A stretch of DNA of 64,000 nucleotides from Halomicronema sp. CCY15110 (GCF_016888165.1 NZ_JACSWC010000203.1:1-64000), one strand, 5' to 3'; counted from the first letter of the stretch, positions 17,812 through 27,990 are shown. Notes: a model not told the origin generated them from the sequence alone. Translations and numbers: made by a program.

Positions 17812-18381
17812 CTCGTTACCTCAGCTGAGACTCCTGCCCCAAAATAACCTGGAGCAACTGCCCTGAGTATGGCGAGGAACGCGGCAATTACTGAGACCAG
17901 ACTGACAGATTTTGAGGCGGCGGCACTAGTGCTCTGTCAGTGCTTGATTTTAGGGTGATACACACTCGCCAACATCCTATTGCCTGCGGCAAGGCAAGGC
18001 CTACGACAAACTCAGGATGAGCGGGATCTGTGCATTCGGGCTGAGCTGGTCGTTCGCCCAGTGGCTCCCTCCAAGAGCATGCCCTAAGTTTTAGGCTTGA
18101 CGCTGCATTAGCCTGTTTTCAACTTCTTGACTACAGCAACATGCTCTTAACCTGACACGAATCCCCACTGTGAAAACTCTGTCCTTGCCAAGACGCTCAG
18201 AAATTGGCTTAATCATCCATTTCCAGAGACTCAACGCCTGTGTTCTCAGCGCTGGCACCATGCTATCTGTCCAAAGTCAAAGACTACTTAAGCGCAAGAA
18301 AGCCGTCAGCATTACGACGCCGATGAGCATACTCCAGGTGAGACTGTTGCAGAAGCGAGATTGCAGTTAACCCATTAACGC
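17812..18381. other. Non-coding stretch of ~570 nt
   Basis: No supportable gene. The 66-codon frame from 18170 starts with GTG, has no ribosome site and no family resemblance. Confidence 0.5.
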
Positions 18382-18408
18382 AAAAACCCTACTCAGAGGC
18401 GTAGGGTA
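18382..18408 (-). terminator. Rho-independent terminator after the SRPBCC gene
   Basis: On the minus strand CCCTAC pairs with GTAGGG across an 8-nt loop and is followed by TTTTT. Confidence 0.75.
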
Positions 18409-18433
18409 CATCATCCGCTAACCGAAGCAACAA

Positions 18434-19003
18434 CTACGCACTGCCGTTAGCCACGATCGCATAATTACGAATCGCCTGTAAATTTTGGGTTAAATCATTT
18501 CGTAAATGCCGTTCAATCAGCATGGCGGGAATAGCCCGAGGCGGACAAACCGTAATTTCGTAATTTAAGCGAGTGACTTGATCCGACTCATTGGCTTGCT
18601 CCAACTTCCAGACCCCTTCAAAAGATTTGAAGTCGCCCTCAACCATAGAGAAGCCAATACGGTGGGGAAACTGCTCGGCCATATCAAGCACCACCCGGGC
18701 GCAAAACTGGATATTGAGGAAGCATTGAGAACCCACTTGCTCCAGCAAAGTACGCGAGTCACCCGTCTCTAGGCGGCGGCTCACCGTCAGGTTAGGAATA
18801 AAATTGGACAAATTTTCGTAATCCGTCAAAATACCCCACACTTGCTCAACCGGACAAGGAATGGAAATCGAAGCGAGAATCCGGCGGTGGCGTTGTGGTA
18901 ATTTTTCTGTCTCAATGCACAAGTTGCCTGCACTAAATAAGTCGTCCAGTGCAGGTTCAACTGGCATATCTTCTAAGGCTTCGAGCGGAGTCGCGTCAGT
19001 CAT
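18434..19003 (-). CDS. SRPBCC (START/cyclase-like) family protein
   Basis: A 189-residue helix-grip protein. After a ~40-residue acidic leader comes the family core: SISIPCPVEQVWGILTDYEN, then LSNFIPNLTVSRRLE, and a C-terminal helix. This matches polyketide cyclase/dehydrase or COQ10-like lipid-binding proteins, common in cyanobacteria. Ligand unknown. It has its own terminator and is divergent from the HerA-like gene 292 nt away. Confidence 0.85.
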   Translation of the reverse strand: MTDATPLEALEDMPVEPALDDLFSAGNLCIETEKLPQRHRRILASISIPCPVEQVWGILTDYENLSNFIPNLTVSRRLETGDSRTLLEQVGSQCFLNIQFCARVVLDMAEQFPHRIGFSMVEGDFKSFEGVWKLEQANESDQVTRLNYEITVCPPRAIPAMLIERHLRNDLTQNLQAIRNYAIVANGSA

Positions 19004-19295
19004 TGTGATGCTTGCCGATACCTACTGCATATTAGACCTAAATTGCCACGATTGATCAAGTCCACCGCATGAATGGATGCCTCAATGGTGACTAATATTG
19101 AGTCGTTAATTTATAGAATACTGCGGGGCTTTGCTGTCATATCACCGTGGAATCGCGGCAGTTTTTGCACGGACGGTGTCCGGCTCCGTAAAACCCGTAT
19201 TTTTGCTGAGCGCCAGAAAATATCGATCTTGCCAGTTGCTGCTGCATCCGAAACATTTGCACTATAGTTTTTCTTAGGAGAATCCGGAATCCGCT

Positions 19296-20966
19296 ATGAC
19301 CGCAGACATGCTTCAAGTTGTCGGCACTGTTAAAGGCCCCGGCGAAAACGGGAATGAATATTTGTTCATCACCGCCGATAACCGCGAGGTCAAGATTGGC
19401 GAATTTGTGGCGTATCAAGTGCAGCAGGGGCATGAAACGCTAAGCATTCTCGGCAAGATTGCCGATCGCCGCTTAATTGATCATCTGCCCGATCGCATTT
19501 TTGCGGATACGGGCATCAGTCCTGATGCGATCGCGGCCCTTGTCGGCTTCGCGTACCCGGATCCAGAAATTTACGAAGTCACCGTTGCGGTCATTGGTTA
19601 TTTCCATCCTGCTTTGGGATTCATCAATCCCCGACTGACACCGGATCCCGGCTCCAAAGTCTATCGGGTTGACGATGCCACGCTGGTCAAGGTGGTTAAT
19701 AAAAAGCAGCCGGGAGAAATCGGGGGGGCGCATGTTGGTTCCCTACTGCTGAGACCGGGAGAAACGGTGCCCGTCGCGCTGGACGTGAAGGAACTGGTGA
19801 GTACCCACATGGCGATTTTGGCGGGGACGGGCTCCGGCAAATCGTACACCGCTGGTGTGCTGATTGAAGAATTGCTACGGCCTAACAATCGCGCCGCCGT
19901 TCTCGTCTTTGACCCCCATGGGGAATACGGCACGCTGGGCGATATGCGGGGACATCCTGCTTTTCAAGGCGACGACGGCTACGCCCCTCAAGTCAAAGTG
20001 CTGACGCCAGAAGACATTCGCATTCGCATGTCATCGCTTGATTATTACGACGTGATGACCCTGCTGCCGAATATGAGCGATCGCCAGCAGGCGATTCTCA
20101 GCAAGGCTTTCAAGATTCTCAAGCGCCATCGCCACGGCGATTATCGGTGGGATGTAGAAGACCTGATCCGTGCCGTGAATGAAGCGGACACTAGCGAAGA
20201 CGATGACGGCAATCCCAAGATCGGGTCGTCGGCTCCCGCGATCGAATGGAAGCTTGAAAAGCTCGCGAGTTCTGACTACTTCCACCGAGCGGAGCATCTC
20301 GCACCGAAGGATCTCTTTGAGCCGGGTCAGGTCACGGTGCTGCAAATGAACGAAATTAGCCAGGAAGAGCAGCAAGTGATTTGTGCTGCCGTGCTACGTC
20401 AGACTTACCAGGCGCGCATGGGGACAGAGAAAGAAAATATTTCCGAGGCAGATGAGAATTATCTGCCCTATCCAGTCTTCATTTTGTTGGAAGAGTCGCA
20501 CCGGTTTGCGCCGGCTCACGAGCCGGCCCGCTGCAAGCAAGTGCTGCGTACCATTCTCAGTGAGGGACGTAAGTTTGGCATGGGGGTAGGGCTGATTACC
20601 CAACGCCCTGGCAAACTGGACTCGGATGTGCTGTCGCAATGCATGAGCCAATTTCTGATGCGCATTGTGAATCCGGTGGATCAGGAAAGTTTGAAATACG
20701 GCGTGGAAGCGGCGGGTCGGGATCTGCTTAAAGAACTCCCCTCTCTCACCAAGGGACAGGTCATTATTTCCGGGGCCTGTGTGAACACCCCGGTGCTGTG
20801 CCAAGTCCGCCAACGCCTAACCCAGCACGGCGGCGAGACGATGGATGCGCCGCAAGACTGGCAAAAGTATTTTCAACAGCACCACGCGCGCAAACGCAAA
20901 ATTGAGCAGGCCACCGTGGCTCGCCCGAAACCGGCCGAAACCGTCGGCGGAATCAGCATTGAGTAG
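19296..20966 (+). CDS. HerA-like ATPase (DUF87 / FtsK-HerA superfamily)
   Basis: A 556-residue ATP-driven DNA-translocase-type protein. It has an N-terminal beta-barrel of the HAS-barrel type (residues 1-~120), Walker A GTGSGKS near residue 175, VLVFDPHGEYG, Walker B FILLEESHRFAP (~residue 394), and arginine-finger region ITQRPGKL. In archaea HerA pairs with the nuclease NurA in end resection; here no NurA neighbour is present. Bacterial copies also occur in defence systems, but this one stands alone next to tRNA-Ser and I see no such context. AGGAG lies ~16 nt before the ATG. Confidence 0.88.
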   Translation: MTADMLQVVGTVKGPGENGNEYLFITADNREVKIGEFVAYQVQQGHETLSILGKIADRRLIDHLPDRIFADTGISPDAIAALVGFAYPDPEIYEVTVAVIGYFHPALGFINPRLTPDPGSKVYRVDDATLVKVVNKKQPGEIGGAHVGSLLLRPGETVPVALDVKELVSTHMAILAGTGSGKSYTAGVLIEELLRPNNRAAVLVFDPHGEYGTLGDMRGHPAFQGDDGYAPQVKVLTPEDIRIRMSSLDYYDVMTLLPNMSDRQQAILSKAFKILKRHRHGDYRWDVEDLIRAVNEADTSEDDDGNPKIGSSAPAIEWKLEKLASSDYFHRAEHLAPKDLFEPGQVTVLQMNEISQEEQQVICAAVLRQTYQARMGTEKENISEADENYLPYPVFILLEESHRFAPAHEPARCKQVLRTILSEGRKFGMGVGLITQRPGKLDSDVLSQCMSQFLMRIVNPVDQESLKYGVEAAGRDLLKELPSLTKGQVIISGACVNTPVLCQVRQRLTQHGGETMDAPQDWQKYFQQHHARKRKIEQATVARPKPAETVGGISIE

Positions 20967-21257
20967 CGCGATCGCCCCCACGCCCCCTGGCAGAACGTTG
21001 CCAAATGTTATGGACATTGCCAGCGATCTACAACAGTTGACGCGTCGATACGGAAAACTGGCGTCAATCACTGGGCATCAATCGACGCAGCTATTCGATA
21101 GATTATCTAACAACCGGGTTCATGCATGGGTTTGGATACTCCCCGCCACTCTCCCACGCTTATTTCACCTGGGTTGTCTGCAGTCCTAAAAATCAGGGGT
21201 TACGTTGCAGACAATCCAGGGCTATAATATCCAAGCTAGTGTGAATAAACACTCCTT
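20967..21257. other. Intergenic region before tRNA-Ser
   Basis: About 290 nt without a gene. The last ~30 nt (GGGCTATAATATCC) contain a good -10-like TATAAT, a likely tRNA promoter. Confidence 0.5.
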
Positions 21258-21346
21258 GGAAGCGTGGCTGAGCGGTTGAAAGCGCCTCCCTGCTAAGGAG
21301 GTAGGGGGGGTAACCTCCCTCGAGGGTTCGAATCCCTCCGCTTCCG
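21258..21346 (+). tRNA. tRNA-Ser (anticodon GCU)
   Basis: An 89-nt class II tRNA. The acceptor stem is GGAAGCG paired with CGCTTCC, with discriminator G. The anticodon stem CCTCC/GGAGG holds loop CTGCTAA with anticodon GCT. It has a long variable arm (GGGGGGGTAACCTCCCTC region) and T arm GAGGGTTCGAATCCCTC. CCA is not encoded. It reads AGC/AGU codons. Confidence 0.97.
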
Positions 21347-21362
21347 TTCTTGATGTCATCCC

Positions 21363-22922
21363 CTATCCGCCTGACCGCAGGCTGTCAATTTTCCGTACGA
21401 ACAGATCACTGAGAATGGTGATGACGCGGCGTTTGCGCAGCTTGATATTGGCTGTTACCGACATCCCTGATTGCAGCGGCAGCGCTTCGCCCAATAGTTG
21501 ATCTTGTAGTTCAATCTCTGCGGGGAATCGATAGTAGGGATTCACGTCGTCTGGGGGCAAAGCATCGGAACCGATGTGGACGACTTCCCCTTCAACATCA
21601 CCAAATTCGCTAAAAGGGAATGAATCGATGCGGACATCAACCATTAGCGGCTCTTCGGAATCTTGAAACCGCTGGGTCACAAAACCGATGTCGCGATTCG
21701 TGATAAAAACTCGCGCTACTAACGTGTCATTGGGCACGATTTCCAGAATCGGCTCGGTGGCATTCGCCACATAACCCGGCTGGTTAGCCCTGAGGTTAAA
21801 GACCTGCCCATCTAGGGGAGCCCGCAGTTCCTGATTCTCTAGGGCAAACTCAAGCTGGCTAATTTGCCCGCCAATTTCCTCTAACTGTTTTTCGTTGTCC
21901 ACCACGACTTTCGTGATCTGACTATCCAGGTTGGCGATTTGGTTATCATTGGCCGCAATTCGCTCCAGCAGTTCTTCGTCCGACACCACTTGGGTGCGCA
22001 GCAACTCTTCTTGGGCCTGGTCGATCGCCAGCAATAGTCGCTGCTGCTCTTCTTGCAGACTATTCACCTCCGTTTGGCGATTGCTCACCTCTTGCTGCTG
22101 CCGCAATCCTTGCAGTTCAGAGATGCCGCCCTGCTCAACCAGCGGGGCGATGCGGTCATAAATCTCCTGTTCCACCGATAACGACTGCACCGCGTTAGCC
22201 AGTTGGGTGGTGGCTTGGTCAAGCTGTTTATCCAGCTGCTCGACTTCGAGCTGATTGATGGCAATCTGGGAATCCAGTCCCCCGAGAGTGGTGGCGACTC
22301 GTTCCCGCTGGCGAGGGGATAAGTTGGCCGCATTCAGGTCGCCGCGCAAAATCGCCCGATACAGTTCGTTCTCTTCCACGAGGGCCACGCGATTGCTGGT
22401 CAACCGGGCGATCTCAGGCGAAACCGTGACCGGAGCACCTGCCACTTCCGGCTGCGCACTGAGCTGCGAGCGGTAATACTGGTTTTCTTCGCGCAGACGC
22501 GCCCGAATATCCTGCAACGCCCCCAATTGAGCGCGGGTCGCTTTCGGGTCCAGGGTGACCAGCACCGTCCCCCGCTCCACCGTTTCGCCCTCGCTCACAT
22601 GAATTTCGGCGACGACCCCTCCGACCGGTGCCTGCACGGGCTGGACCACCCCTTCTGGTTCCAGCTTGCCCTGGGCCGGGATCGCCTCCTCAATTTTGGC
22701 TAGGCACGCCCAGGCCACCGTCGCCACCGTGACGCCCACAATACCCCAGACCACATACCGCGCCCAGCGGGGCGACTGTCGCAAAATGACTGATCGCTCA
22801 AAGCCGGAAGTCGGTGGCGTGGGGGGAACTTGAGGCGGCGTTGGCGGCACCGCGCCGTTGCCGTTGCCATTGTGCCCATTCTGGATAGTGCCGTTTGGAG
22901 TCACGTGCGATCCGGAAGTCAT
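21363..22922 (-). CDS. HlyD family secretion adaptor
   Basis: A 519-residue membrane fusion protein. In order: a Gly/Asn/Pro-rich cytoplasmic N terminus (~60 residues), one membrane helix (VVWGIVGVTVATVAWACL), a lipoyl/barrel-sandwich half-motif (EGVVQPVQAPVGGVVAEIHV), long coiled-coil hairpin (~125-370), the second lipoyl half (LRAPLDGQVFNLRANQPGYV) and a beta-barrel C terminus. It bridges an inner-membrane ABC exporter to an outer-membrane TolC-type channel. It lies 76 nt downstream of the ABC exporter gene on the same strand, so the pair is an operon. GAGGA precedes its ATG. No TolC gene is in the window. Confidence 0.92.
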   Translation of the reverse strand: MTSGSHVTPNGTIQNGHNGNGNGAVPPTPPQVPPTPPTSGFERSVILRQSPRWARYVVWGIVGVTVATVAWACLAKIEEAIPAQGKLEPEGVVQPVQAPVGGVVAEIHVSEGETVERGTVLVTLDPKATRAQLGALQDIRARLREENQYYRSQLSAQPEVAGAPVTVSPEIARLTSNRVALVEENELYRAILRGDLNAANLSPRQRERVATTLGGLDSQIAINQLEVEQLDKQLDQATTQLANAVQSLSVEQEIYDRIAPLVEQGGISELQGLRQQQEVSNRQTEVNSLQEEQQRLLLAIDQAQEELLRTQVVSDEELLERIAANDNQIANLDSQITKVVVDNEKQLEEIGGQISQLEFALENQELRAPLDGQVFNLRANQPGYVANATEPILEIVPNDTLVARVFITNRDIGFVTQRFQDSEEPLMVDVRIDSFPFSEFGDVEGEVVHIGSDALPPDDVNPYYRFPAEIELQDQLLGEALPLQSGMSVTANIKLRKRRVITILSDLFVRKIDSLRSGG

Positions 22923-22998
22923 GATTCATCCTCGTAGGAATCTGAGCGAAAACAAGAACTGAGGCAGGTGCCGCTAATCAGGCTAGCGCTTTAACCGC

Positions 22999-25971
22999 CT
23001 ATTCAGGGGTATGAATCTGTTGTTGATACAAGGTGTAATACCGCCCCCGCAGCGCCATCAGCTCTTCGTGGGTGCCCTGTTCCACCGCCGCCCCGCGATC
23101 CATCACCAAAATGGTGTCGGAGTCTTGAATGGTGCTCAGTCGGTGGGTGATGAAAAACACCGTGCGGTCTTGAGCCCAAGTTTTGAGGTTATTACACACT
23201 TGCTTTTCGGTGTCATAGTCGAGGGCGCTGGTGGCCTCATCCAAAATCAACAGGCGGGGATTGTGGAGAATGGTGCGGGCGATCGCAATCCGCTGGCGCT
23301 GCCCCCCGGACAGTGACGCTCCCCGTTCACCGACGCGGGTGTTGTAGCCCAACGGCAAATCCATCACGAATTCGTGGGCTCCGGCAATCCGGGCGGCCAT
23401 AATAATGGCGTTATCATCGGCCTCCGGGCGCGTCAGCGAAATATTTTCTTGAATGCTGCCCTCAAACAAGAGGCTGTCTTGCGGCACGATGCCCACCTGC
23501 TGCCGCAGGGAATACAACTCCACCTTGCCGATGTCGTACTTGTCGATCAGGATGCGGCCCGATTCGACTTCATACAAGCGCGGCAGCAGCTTCATCAGCG
23601 TACTCTTGCCGGAACCGCTCTGGCCCACAATGCCGACAAACTGGCCCGCCGGAAACTCCAAGTTAACGTTGACTAACTGCAATGGGCCAGAAGGGGCAAA
23701 CCGAAACGCCACATTTTCATAAGTCACTTGGCCCTGAATATCGGGCATCTGAATTTGATTACGGCCCTGCTCTTCGGCCTCGCAAGGATGATCCAAAATG
23801 TCGCTCAAGCGTTCCAACGACAGCGCTGTCTCTTGGAAGTTTTGCCAGAGCTGGGCTAAACGCAAAATCGGCGCGGTCACGTAGCCCGAAATAATGCGGA
23901 AGGCGATCAGCTGACCCAGGCTCAGTTCCCCTTGCAGCACCAGATAAGCGCCCACCCAGAGCACCAACAGCGCCGACAGCTTATTCAAAAAGTTGCTGGC
24001 GGCCCCTGCCGTGGTGGAGGTCAGCACGGTGTTGAAGCCAGCGCTGACGTAGCTGGCGTAGCGCTCTTGCCATTGCCAGCGGGTGCGCAACTCAATGTTT
24101 TGGGCCTTCACCGTTTGAATGCCTGACAGCGCTTCCACCAAGAAGGACTGGGTCGAGGCGTTGCGCTCGGCCTTCACCCGCAGTTGCTTGCGCACAATGG
24201 GCGCGACCAACACCGTCAAAAAGACAAACAGGGGAATCGTCGCCAGCGCCACCAGGGTCAGCAGCCAGCTGTAAATGAACATGACGACGATGTACAGCAC
24301 CGAGAACACGGCGTCGAGCACCACGGTGAGGGCAGTGCCGGTCAGAAACTTACGGATATTCTCCAACTCGTTGACCCGGCTCGAGAGTTCTCCCACGGGG
24401 CGGTTGTCAAAGTAGCGCAGCGGCAACCGCAACAAGTGATCGATAATCTCGGAGCCCAGTGCCATGTCAATGCGGTTCGTTGTATCCACAAACAGATACG
24501 TTCGCAGGGCGGTGAGTATAGCCTCAAAGACGGCAATGACCAGCAGAAAAACGCCGAGCACTTGCAGGGTGTCGGTGCTGTTTTGCACGATCACTTTGTC
24601 GATGATGACCTGCACCATCAACGGATTGGCCAGGCCAAACAGCTGCACAAAGAACGACGCAATGAGCACTTCCACAAGTACCCAGCGGTACTTTTTGAGC
24701 GAGGGAATAAACCAGCTCAGGCCAAAGCGTTCTTGGGGGGTTTCGCGGGTCTTTTCTAAAAGAACGACTTCGCCTTCATCGCCCCAGGTTTCTTCGAACT
24801 CGATGGGCGATCGCTGAATCAGCCCCACGTCGGGCACCGCTAGCACCCGCGCCTTCGCGTTCGTTTCATACAGAATGGCGTAGCCTTCTTCCCAGCTAAT
24901 CAACGCGGGGGTGGGCAGGCGGCTGATGGCGCTCGCAGGCACCTGCGTCATTTGGGTGCGCAGGCCCATGAATTCGGCCACTTTGCCCGCCAGGGGAAGG
25001 GAGAGTTGCCCTAAGCGATCGCGCTGGTTAGTCAAAATCCGACGAATAATGTCGCGGCGAAAGGGCATGCCAAAGTACTGGCTGACCATTTCCATGCAGG
25101 CCAACATGCCTTCGATGTCGCCTCGTCCCCGCACAAATGGATAATCCGCTGCGGTGGCCGACGGCTCGGGTTCCGGCTCCGGCAAATGTTCCGGTGCGTA
25201 GGGAATCGCCCCTGGTTCGGCCGCCGCCATTGCCCCTGCTGCTGCGGTACCGGGCGGCGGCAAGGCAGGCGACAACGCAGGGATATCGGGCAGTCCCACC
25301 AGGCGGGCTCCCTGGGGACTAATCACGTCTAACTCATTGCCCGCCCACTCCAAATTGAGCCGACTGCCCATGGGTTGGTTGATGATCGTGCCGCTGCTCA
25401 CGAACCAGGTGTAATCATTCTGACTGGGCAGGTGCAAAGGCCGCTTGCCATAGGGTAAATAGTGTACCCGGCCAGCCTGCTGGGCCTGTTTAGCCAACTG
25501 CGCCAAATCGCCCGCATCGGCGGCTTGGTCGTTCACCTGCCGCGCCAATAGGTCAAAGACTTCGGCCAGATACAGCTGATCTCGCACTGCCGTCGCAAAG
25601 TCGGGATATTGGTCCAATGTTTGCTGAAAGATCGCCATGGAGAACTGGCAGCCCACCACCTCAGAGGAGGCGATCGCGGTTTCACAGGGTTGCCCCCGCA
25701 GCAGCCCCACAATGCCCAGCAGCGCCCCCTTATCCAGCAGTTGTAGCGTGATGGGCTTGTCGGTGCGGGGGTCTTCGCCCAAGAGTCGGGCCTGTCCTTC
25801 GGTAATCAGCACCAGCTGCGGCAACGCCTCTGGACGCACAATCGGTTGACCAATGCGGTACCGCAATAGTTGACCGCTCTGGGCCAAGTTCGCGATCGCT
25901 GTCCCAGGCAATTGGTCAAAGGGCGCAACCCCAGAAAGAATTCGTTGCAGGGATTGAGAAGTTACCGTCAT
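22999..25971 (-). CDS. Type I secretion ABC exporter with cNMP-binding and inactive C39-like domains
   Basis: A 990-residue fused exporter. Residues ~12-140 form a cyclic nucleotide-binding-like domain. About 160-275 is a linker, with a Pro/Ala/Glu-rich end. About 278-400 is a C39 peptidase-like domain. About 428-710 are six membrane helices. About 745-985 is the ATPase with Walker A GQSGSGKST, signature LSGGQRQRIAIAR and Walker B LLILDEATSALD. In the C39 domain the segment DIEGMLACMEM aligns with the catalytic ECGxxC region, but Gly288 stands where the active Cys is expected, so it should bind rather than cleave substrates, as in HlyB. It forms an operon with the HlyD gene. The cargo is not encoded next to it. 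Confidence 0.93.
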   Translation of the reverse strand: MTVTSQSLQRILSGVAPFDQLPGTAIANLAQSGQLLRYRIGQPIVRPEALPQLVLITEGQARLLGEDPRTDKPITLQLLDKGALLGIVGLLRGQPCETAIASSEVVGCQFSMAIFQQTLDQYPDFATAVRDQLYLAEVFDLLARQVNDQAADAGDLAQLAKQAQQAGRVHYLPYGKRPLHLPSQNDYTWFVSSGTIINQPMGSRLNLEWAGNELDVISPQGARLVGLPDIPALSPALPPPGTAAAGAMAAAEPGAIPYAPEHLPEPEPEPSATAADYPFVRGRGDIEGMLACMEMVSQYFGMPFRRDIIRRILTNQRDRLGQLSLPLAGKVAEFMGLRTQMTQVPASAISRLPTPALISWEEGYAILYETNAKARVLAVPDVGLIQRSPIEFEETWGDEGEVVLLEKTRETPQERFGLSWFIPSLKKYRWVLVEVLIASFFVQLFGLANPLMVQVIIDKVIVQNSTDTLQVLGVFLLVIAVFEAILTALRTYLFVDTTNRIDMALGSEIIDHLLRLPLRYFDNRPVGELSSRVNELENIRKFLTGTALTVVLDAVFSVLYIVVMFIYSWLLTLVALATIPLFVFLTVLVAPIVRKQLRVKAERNASTQSFLVEALSGIQTVKAQNIELRTRWQWQERYASYVSAGFNTVLTSTTAGAASNFLNKLSALLVLWVGAYLVLQGELSLGQLIAFRIISGYVTAPILRLAQLWQNFQETALSLERLSDILDHPCEAEEQGRNQIQMPDIQGQVTYENVAFRFAPSGPLQLVNVNLEFPAGQFVGIVGQSGSGKSTLMKLLPRLYEVESGRILIDKYDIGKVELYSLRQQVGIVPQDSLLFEGSIQENISLTRPEADDNAIIMAARIAGAHEFVMDLPLGYNTRVGERGASLSGGQRQRIAIARTILHNPRLLILDEATSALDYDTEKQVCNNLKTWAQDRTVFFITHRLSTIQDSDTILVMDRGAAVEQGTHEELMALRGRYYTLYQQQIHTPE

Positions 25972-26442
25972 ACCCTTGCTATCAATAAATTAAGTTTGCT
26001 ATCGAACTAAAAGGTCGTCCGCAGTCCAGGCTACCCAGACTACAGCAGATTAATACCGGGCCGAAAAAATTAGGCCTCGATGTCTAATCTCAGAGCAACC
26101 TAGCTGCAGAACACTCCCAGCCAGAGAACTCCGTAGCTCAAAAATGAGGCAAAAAGACGTCATACGTCGCTTAGTGTAGGCAAAATTTTCCTCAGTCTAG
26201 TGCAAGCTTTTTAATTTCTTCGGTTGAGCCCGCAGAATTTCTCCAAACGTAAACTTTTGCCGCTCAGAGGCGATCGCGCTGCCGCCGCCATCGATAACGA
26301 CTCATTTGCCGCCCGGTGCCCGGCTCGGGCACCGGTCAAACTAGCCTGACAGAATTAACGGTTGAGATGCGATCGCAAGCATTATCCTTAGTGCAGTCCT
26401 GCCATCGGCAAGCATGATCACATAGAGAGGAGTAGCCCCAAG
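25972..26442. other. Divergent control region between the secretion operon and the GUN4 pair
   Basis: About 470 nt without a gene. It must hold the promoters of both divergent operons. It also carries a perfect hairpin at 26313-26335. Confidence 0.5.
26313..26335. repeat. Perfect 10-bp GC-rich hairpin
   Basis: CCGGTGCCCG and CGGGCACCGG are separated by GCT. No T tract is present on either side, so it is not an evident terminator. It could be an operator or RNA structure upstream of the GUN4 genes. Confidence 0.75.
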
Positions 26443-27990
26443 GTGGAGAGCGTCCGACCAGCTCGCATACTTTTACGAGTCATTGACAGCTCACTGAATA
26501 TCGTTGAGCGCGATCTGGCCGTGCAGGAGTTTTGGCGCGCGTTGCCGCAATATGACATGAGCCCCGGCGAGCGCATCAAACCGTTAAGAACTCCCCCTGA
26601 AGGGGACACCCTGTATGGCCTCGATATCCGCTTGCCCGAGCCCGAACGAGTCGCCACCTGGCTAGAGTGCATCAGCGCTTGTCTGGAGGACTTGGGCGTC
26701 AGCGACCTACTGCCAGTCGATCACGTTACCATTCGCCTCACTTGCACCATTGAGCACGTCACGACCCAAGTTGAGACCGCCTCCGGTGAGGTCGTCCTGA
26801 GCCTGTTACCCGCCGTCAACATTCTGTTGCCGGAGCAGCAACTGTTCCAAGCCCGAGCAGCCCTCTATGCCCAGCATGAGGGGGAGTTTTCGCCCATCGA
26901 AGAAGAAAATTTGGAACTTTTGCGGAATCAATTGCAACTTGATGAGGAAACCGCCGAGCAAATCAAAATTCGCGCCCTGGGCCCCTATCAGGATCGGCAA
27001 ACCAAGCTGGAACGCTATCGCACCTTGCTCAGCCATGAGCTTGACCGCCAAATGCCCTTGAGCGCGCACACGCAGACCGAACTCGCCCGCTTTTGCGAAG
27101 CGATCGGCCTGGCCGCCAACGACGAAGAAATTGCCACCATCAGCATCGAAGAAATTGCCCAGCGCCAATCCTCGGAAAACACCCCGGACTCTGAATCAGA
27201 AGAGTCTGACGATCGCCCCCCTAAACAACCCGAATCACCGTCGCCCCAACAACTGTTGGCCATGCAGCAACAGCGGGCAGAAGCGTATCGCCAGGAGTTT
27301 GCCGGGGCGATCACCCGGTCGCCTTACCCCAGCGAATTTGACCGGGGCCGCCTCGAACAAGCCCGCCGGAACTGGCAGTTGGATCGGGAAATTGTGCGCG
27401 CGATCGAACGTGAAGCCACCGATGAGCGGTACGGCCACATTGATTCAGCCTTGGGCCTGGACTACACGCGTCTCCGGCAATTGCTGTGGCTCAACCATTG
27501 GGAAGCCGCTGATCAAGAAACTGAGCGCCTGCTCTTATCCGCTCTGAGCCACGACATGCGTCCCCTCGCCACCGATACCTTATTGAGCTTGAGTCAGTAC
27601 TGTGCCGACGTGCAAACTATCGATCAGCTGTGGGCGCGCTACAGTCAAAACAAGTTTGGGTTTGCCGCGCAGCAGCAGATCTATGCGGAGTGCGATCGCC
27701 AGCCCGGCGAGTTTTTGACCGCTGTCGAGTGGATCGAAAACGTCGGCATCGGCAACGTCAGCCTCCTCGTCCGCCGCAAAGCCTATCGCCATCTCCAGTT
27801 TCATTTGCAGGCCCCCCCGGGACATTTGCCCACCTGGCGCTGGGCCGCCAATAGCCTTGAAGGCGACTATGTGGTGAGCGAAGACATCATTCCCCAACTA
27901 TTCCACGATGTCATTGAACACTGCTTGCCCCACCTGAAAAAATCCAGCAGTCCCCCGCCCCCCTCGGCAGGAGATGACGAGCCATCATGA
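26443..27990 (+). CDS. GUN4-domain protein with long N-terminal region
   Basis: A 515-residue protein starting with GTG. Residues ~1-135 are an unrecognised alpha/beta domain. About 145-235 is a helical, acidic repeat region (FSPIEEENLELLRNQLQLDE... and a second similar unit), a pattern seen in other cyanobacterial GUN4 multi-domain proteins. A charged linker follows. The C terminus (~345-490) is a GUN4 domain: LDYTRLRQLLWLNHWEAADQ, TIDQLWARYSQNKFGFAAQQ. True GUN4 binds protoporphyrins and stimulates Mg-chelatase in chlorophyll synthesis; paralogues like this may sense tetrapyrroles in other settings. Its stop overlaps the next GUN4 gene by 4 nt (ATGA). Confidence 0.85.
   Translation: MESVRPARILLRVIDSSLNIVERDLAVQEFWRALPQYDMSPGERIKPLRTPPEGDTLYGLDIRLPEPERVATWLECISACLEDLGVSDLLPVDHVTIRLTCTIEHVTTQVETASGEVVLSLLPAVNILLPEQQLFQARAALYAQHEGEFSPIEEENLELLRNQLQLDEETAEQIKIRALGPYQDRQTKLERYRTLLSHELDRQMPLSAHTQTELARFCEAIGLAANDEEIATISIEEIAQRQSSENTPDSESEESDDRPPKQPESPSPQQLLAMQQQRAEAYRQEFAGAITRSPYPSEFDRGRLEQARRNWQLDREIVRAIEREATDERYGHIDSALGLDYTRLRQLLWLNHWEAADQETERLLLSALSHDMRPLATDTLLSLSQYCADVQTIDQLWARYSQNKFGFAAQQQIYAECDRQPGEFLTAVEWIENVGIGNVSLLVRRKAYRHLQFHLQAPPGHLPTWRWAANSLEGDYVVSEDIIPQLFHDVIEHCLPHLKKSSSPPPPSAGDDEPS

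Noticed and set aside
18170-18370. 66-codon frame upstream of the SRPBCC terminator
   Set aside because: GTG start without ribosome site and no family resemblance.
19296-20966. HerA-like gene as part of a defence system
   Set aside because: HerA is known in such systems with SIR2, DUF4297 or NurA partners, but none is next to it here. The neighbours are an SRPBCC gene and a tRNA.
21258-26442. Secretion operon as an integrative element inserted at tRNA-Ser
   Set aside because: No integrase gene and no repeated copy of the tRNA 3' end was found in the window. Base composition of the operon matches the core genome.
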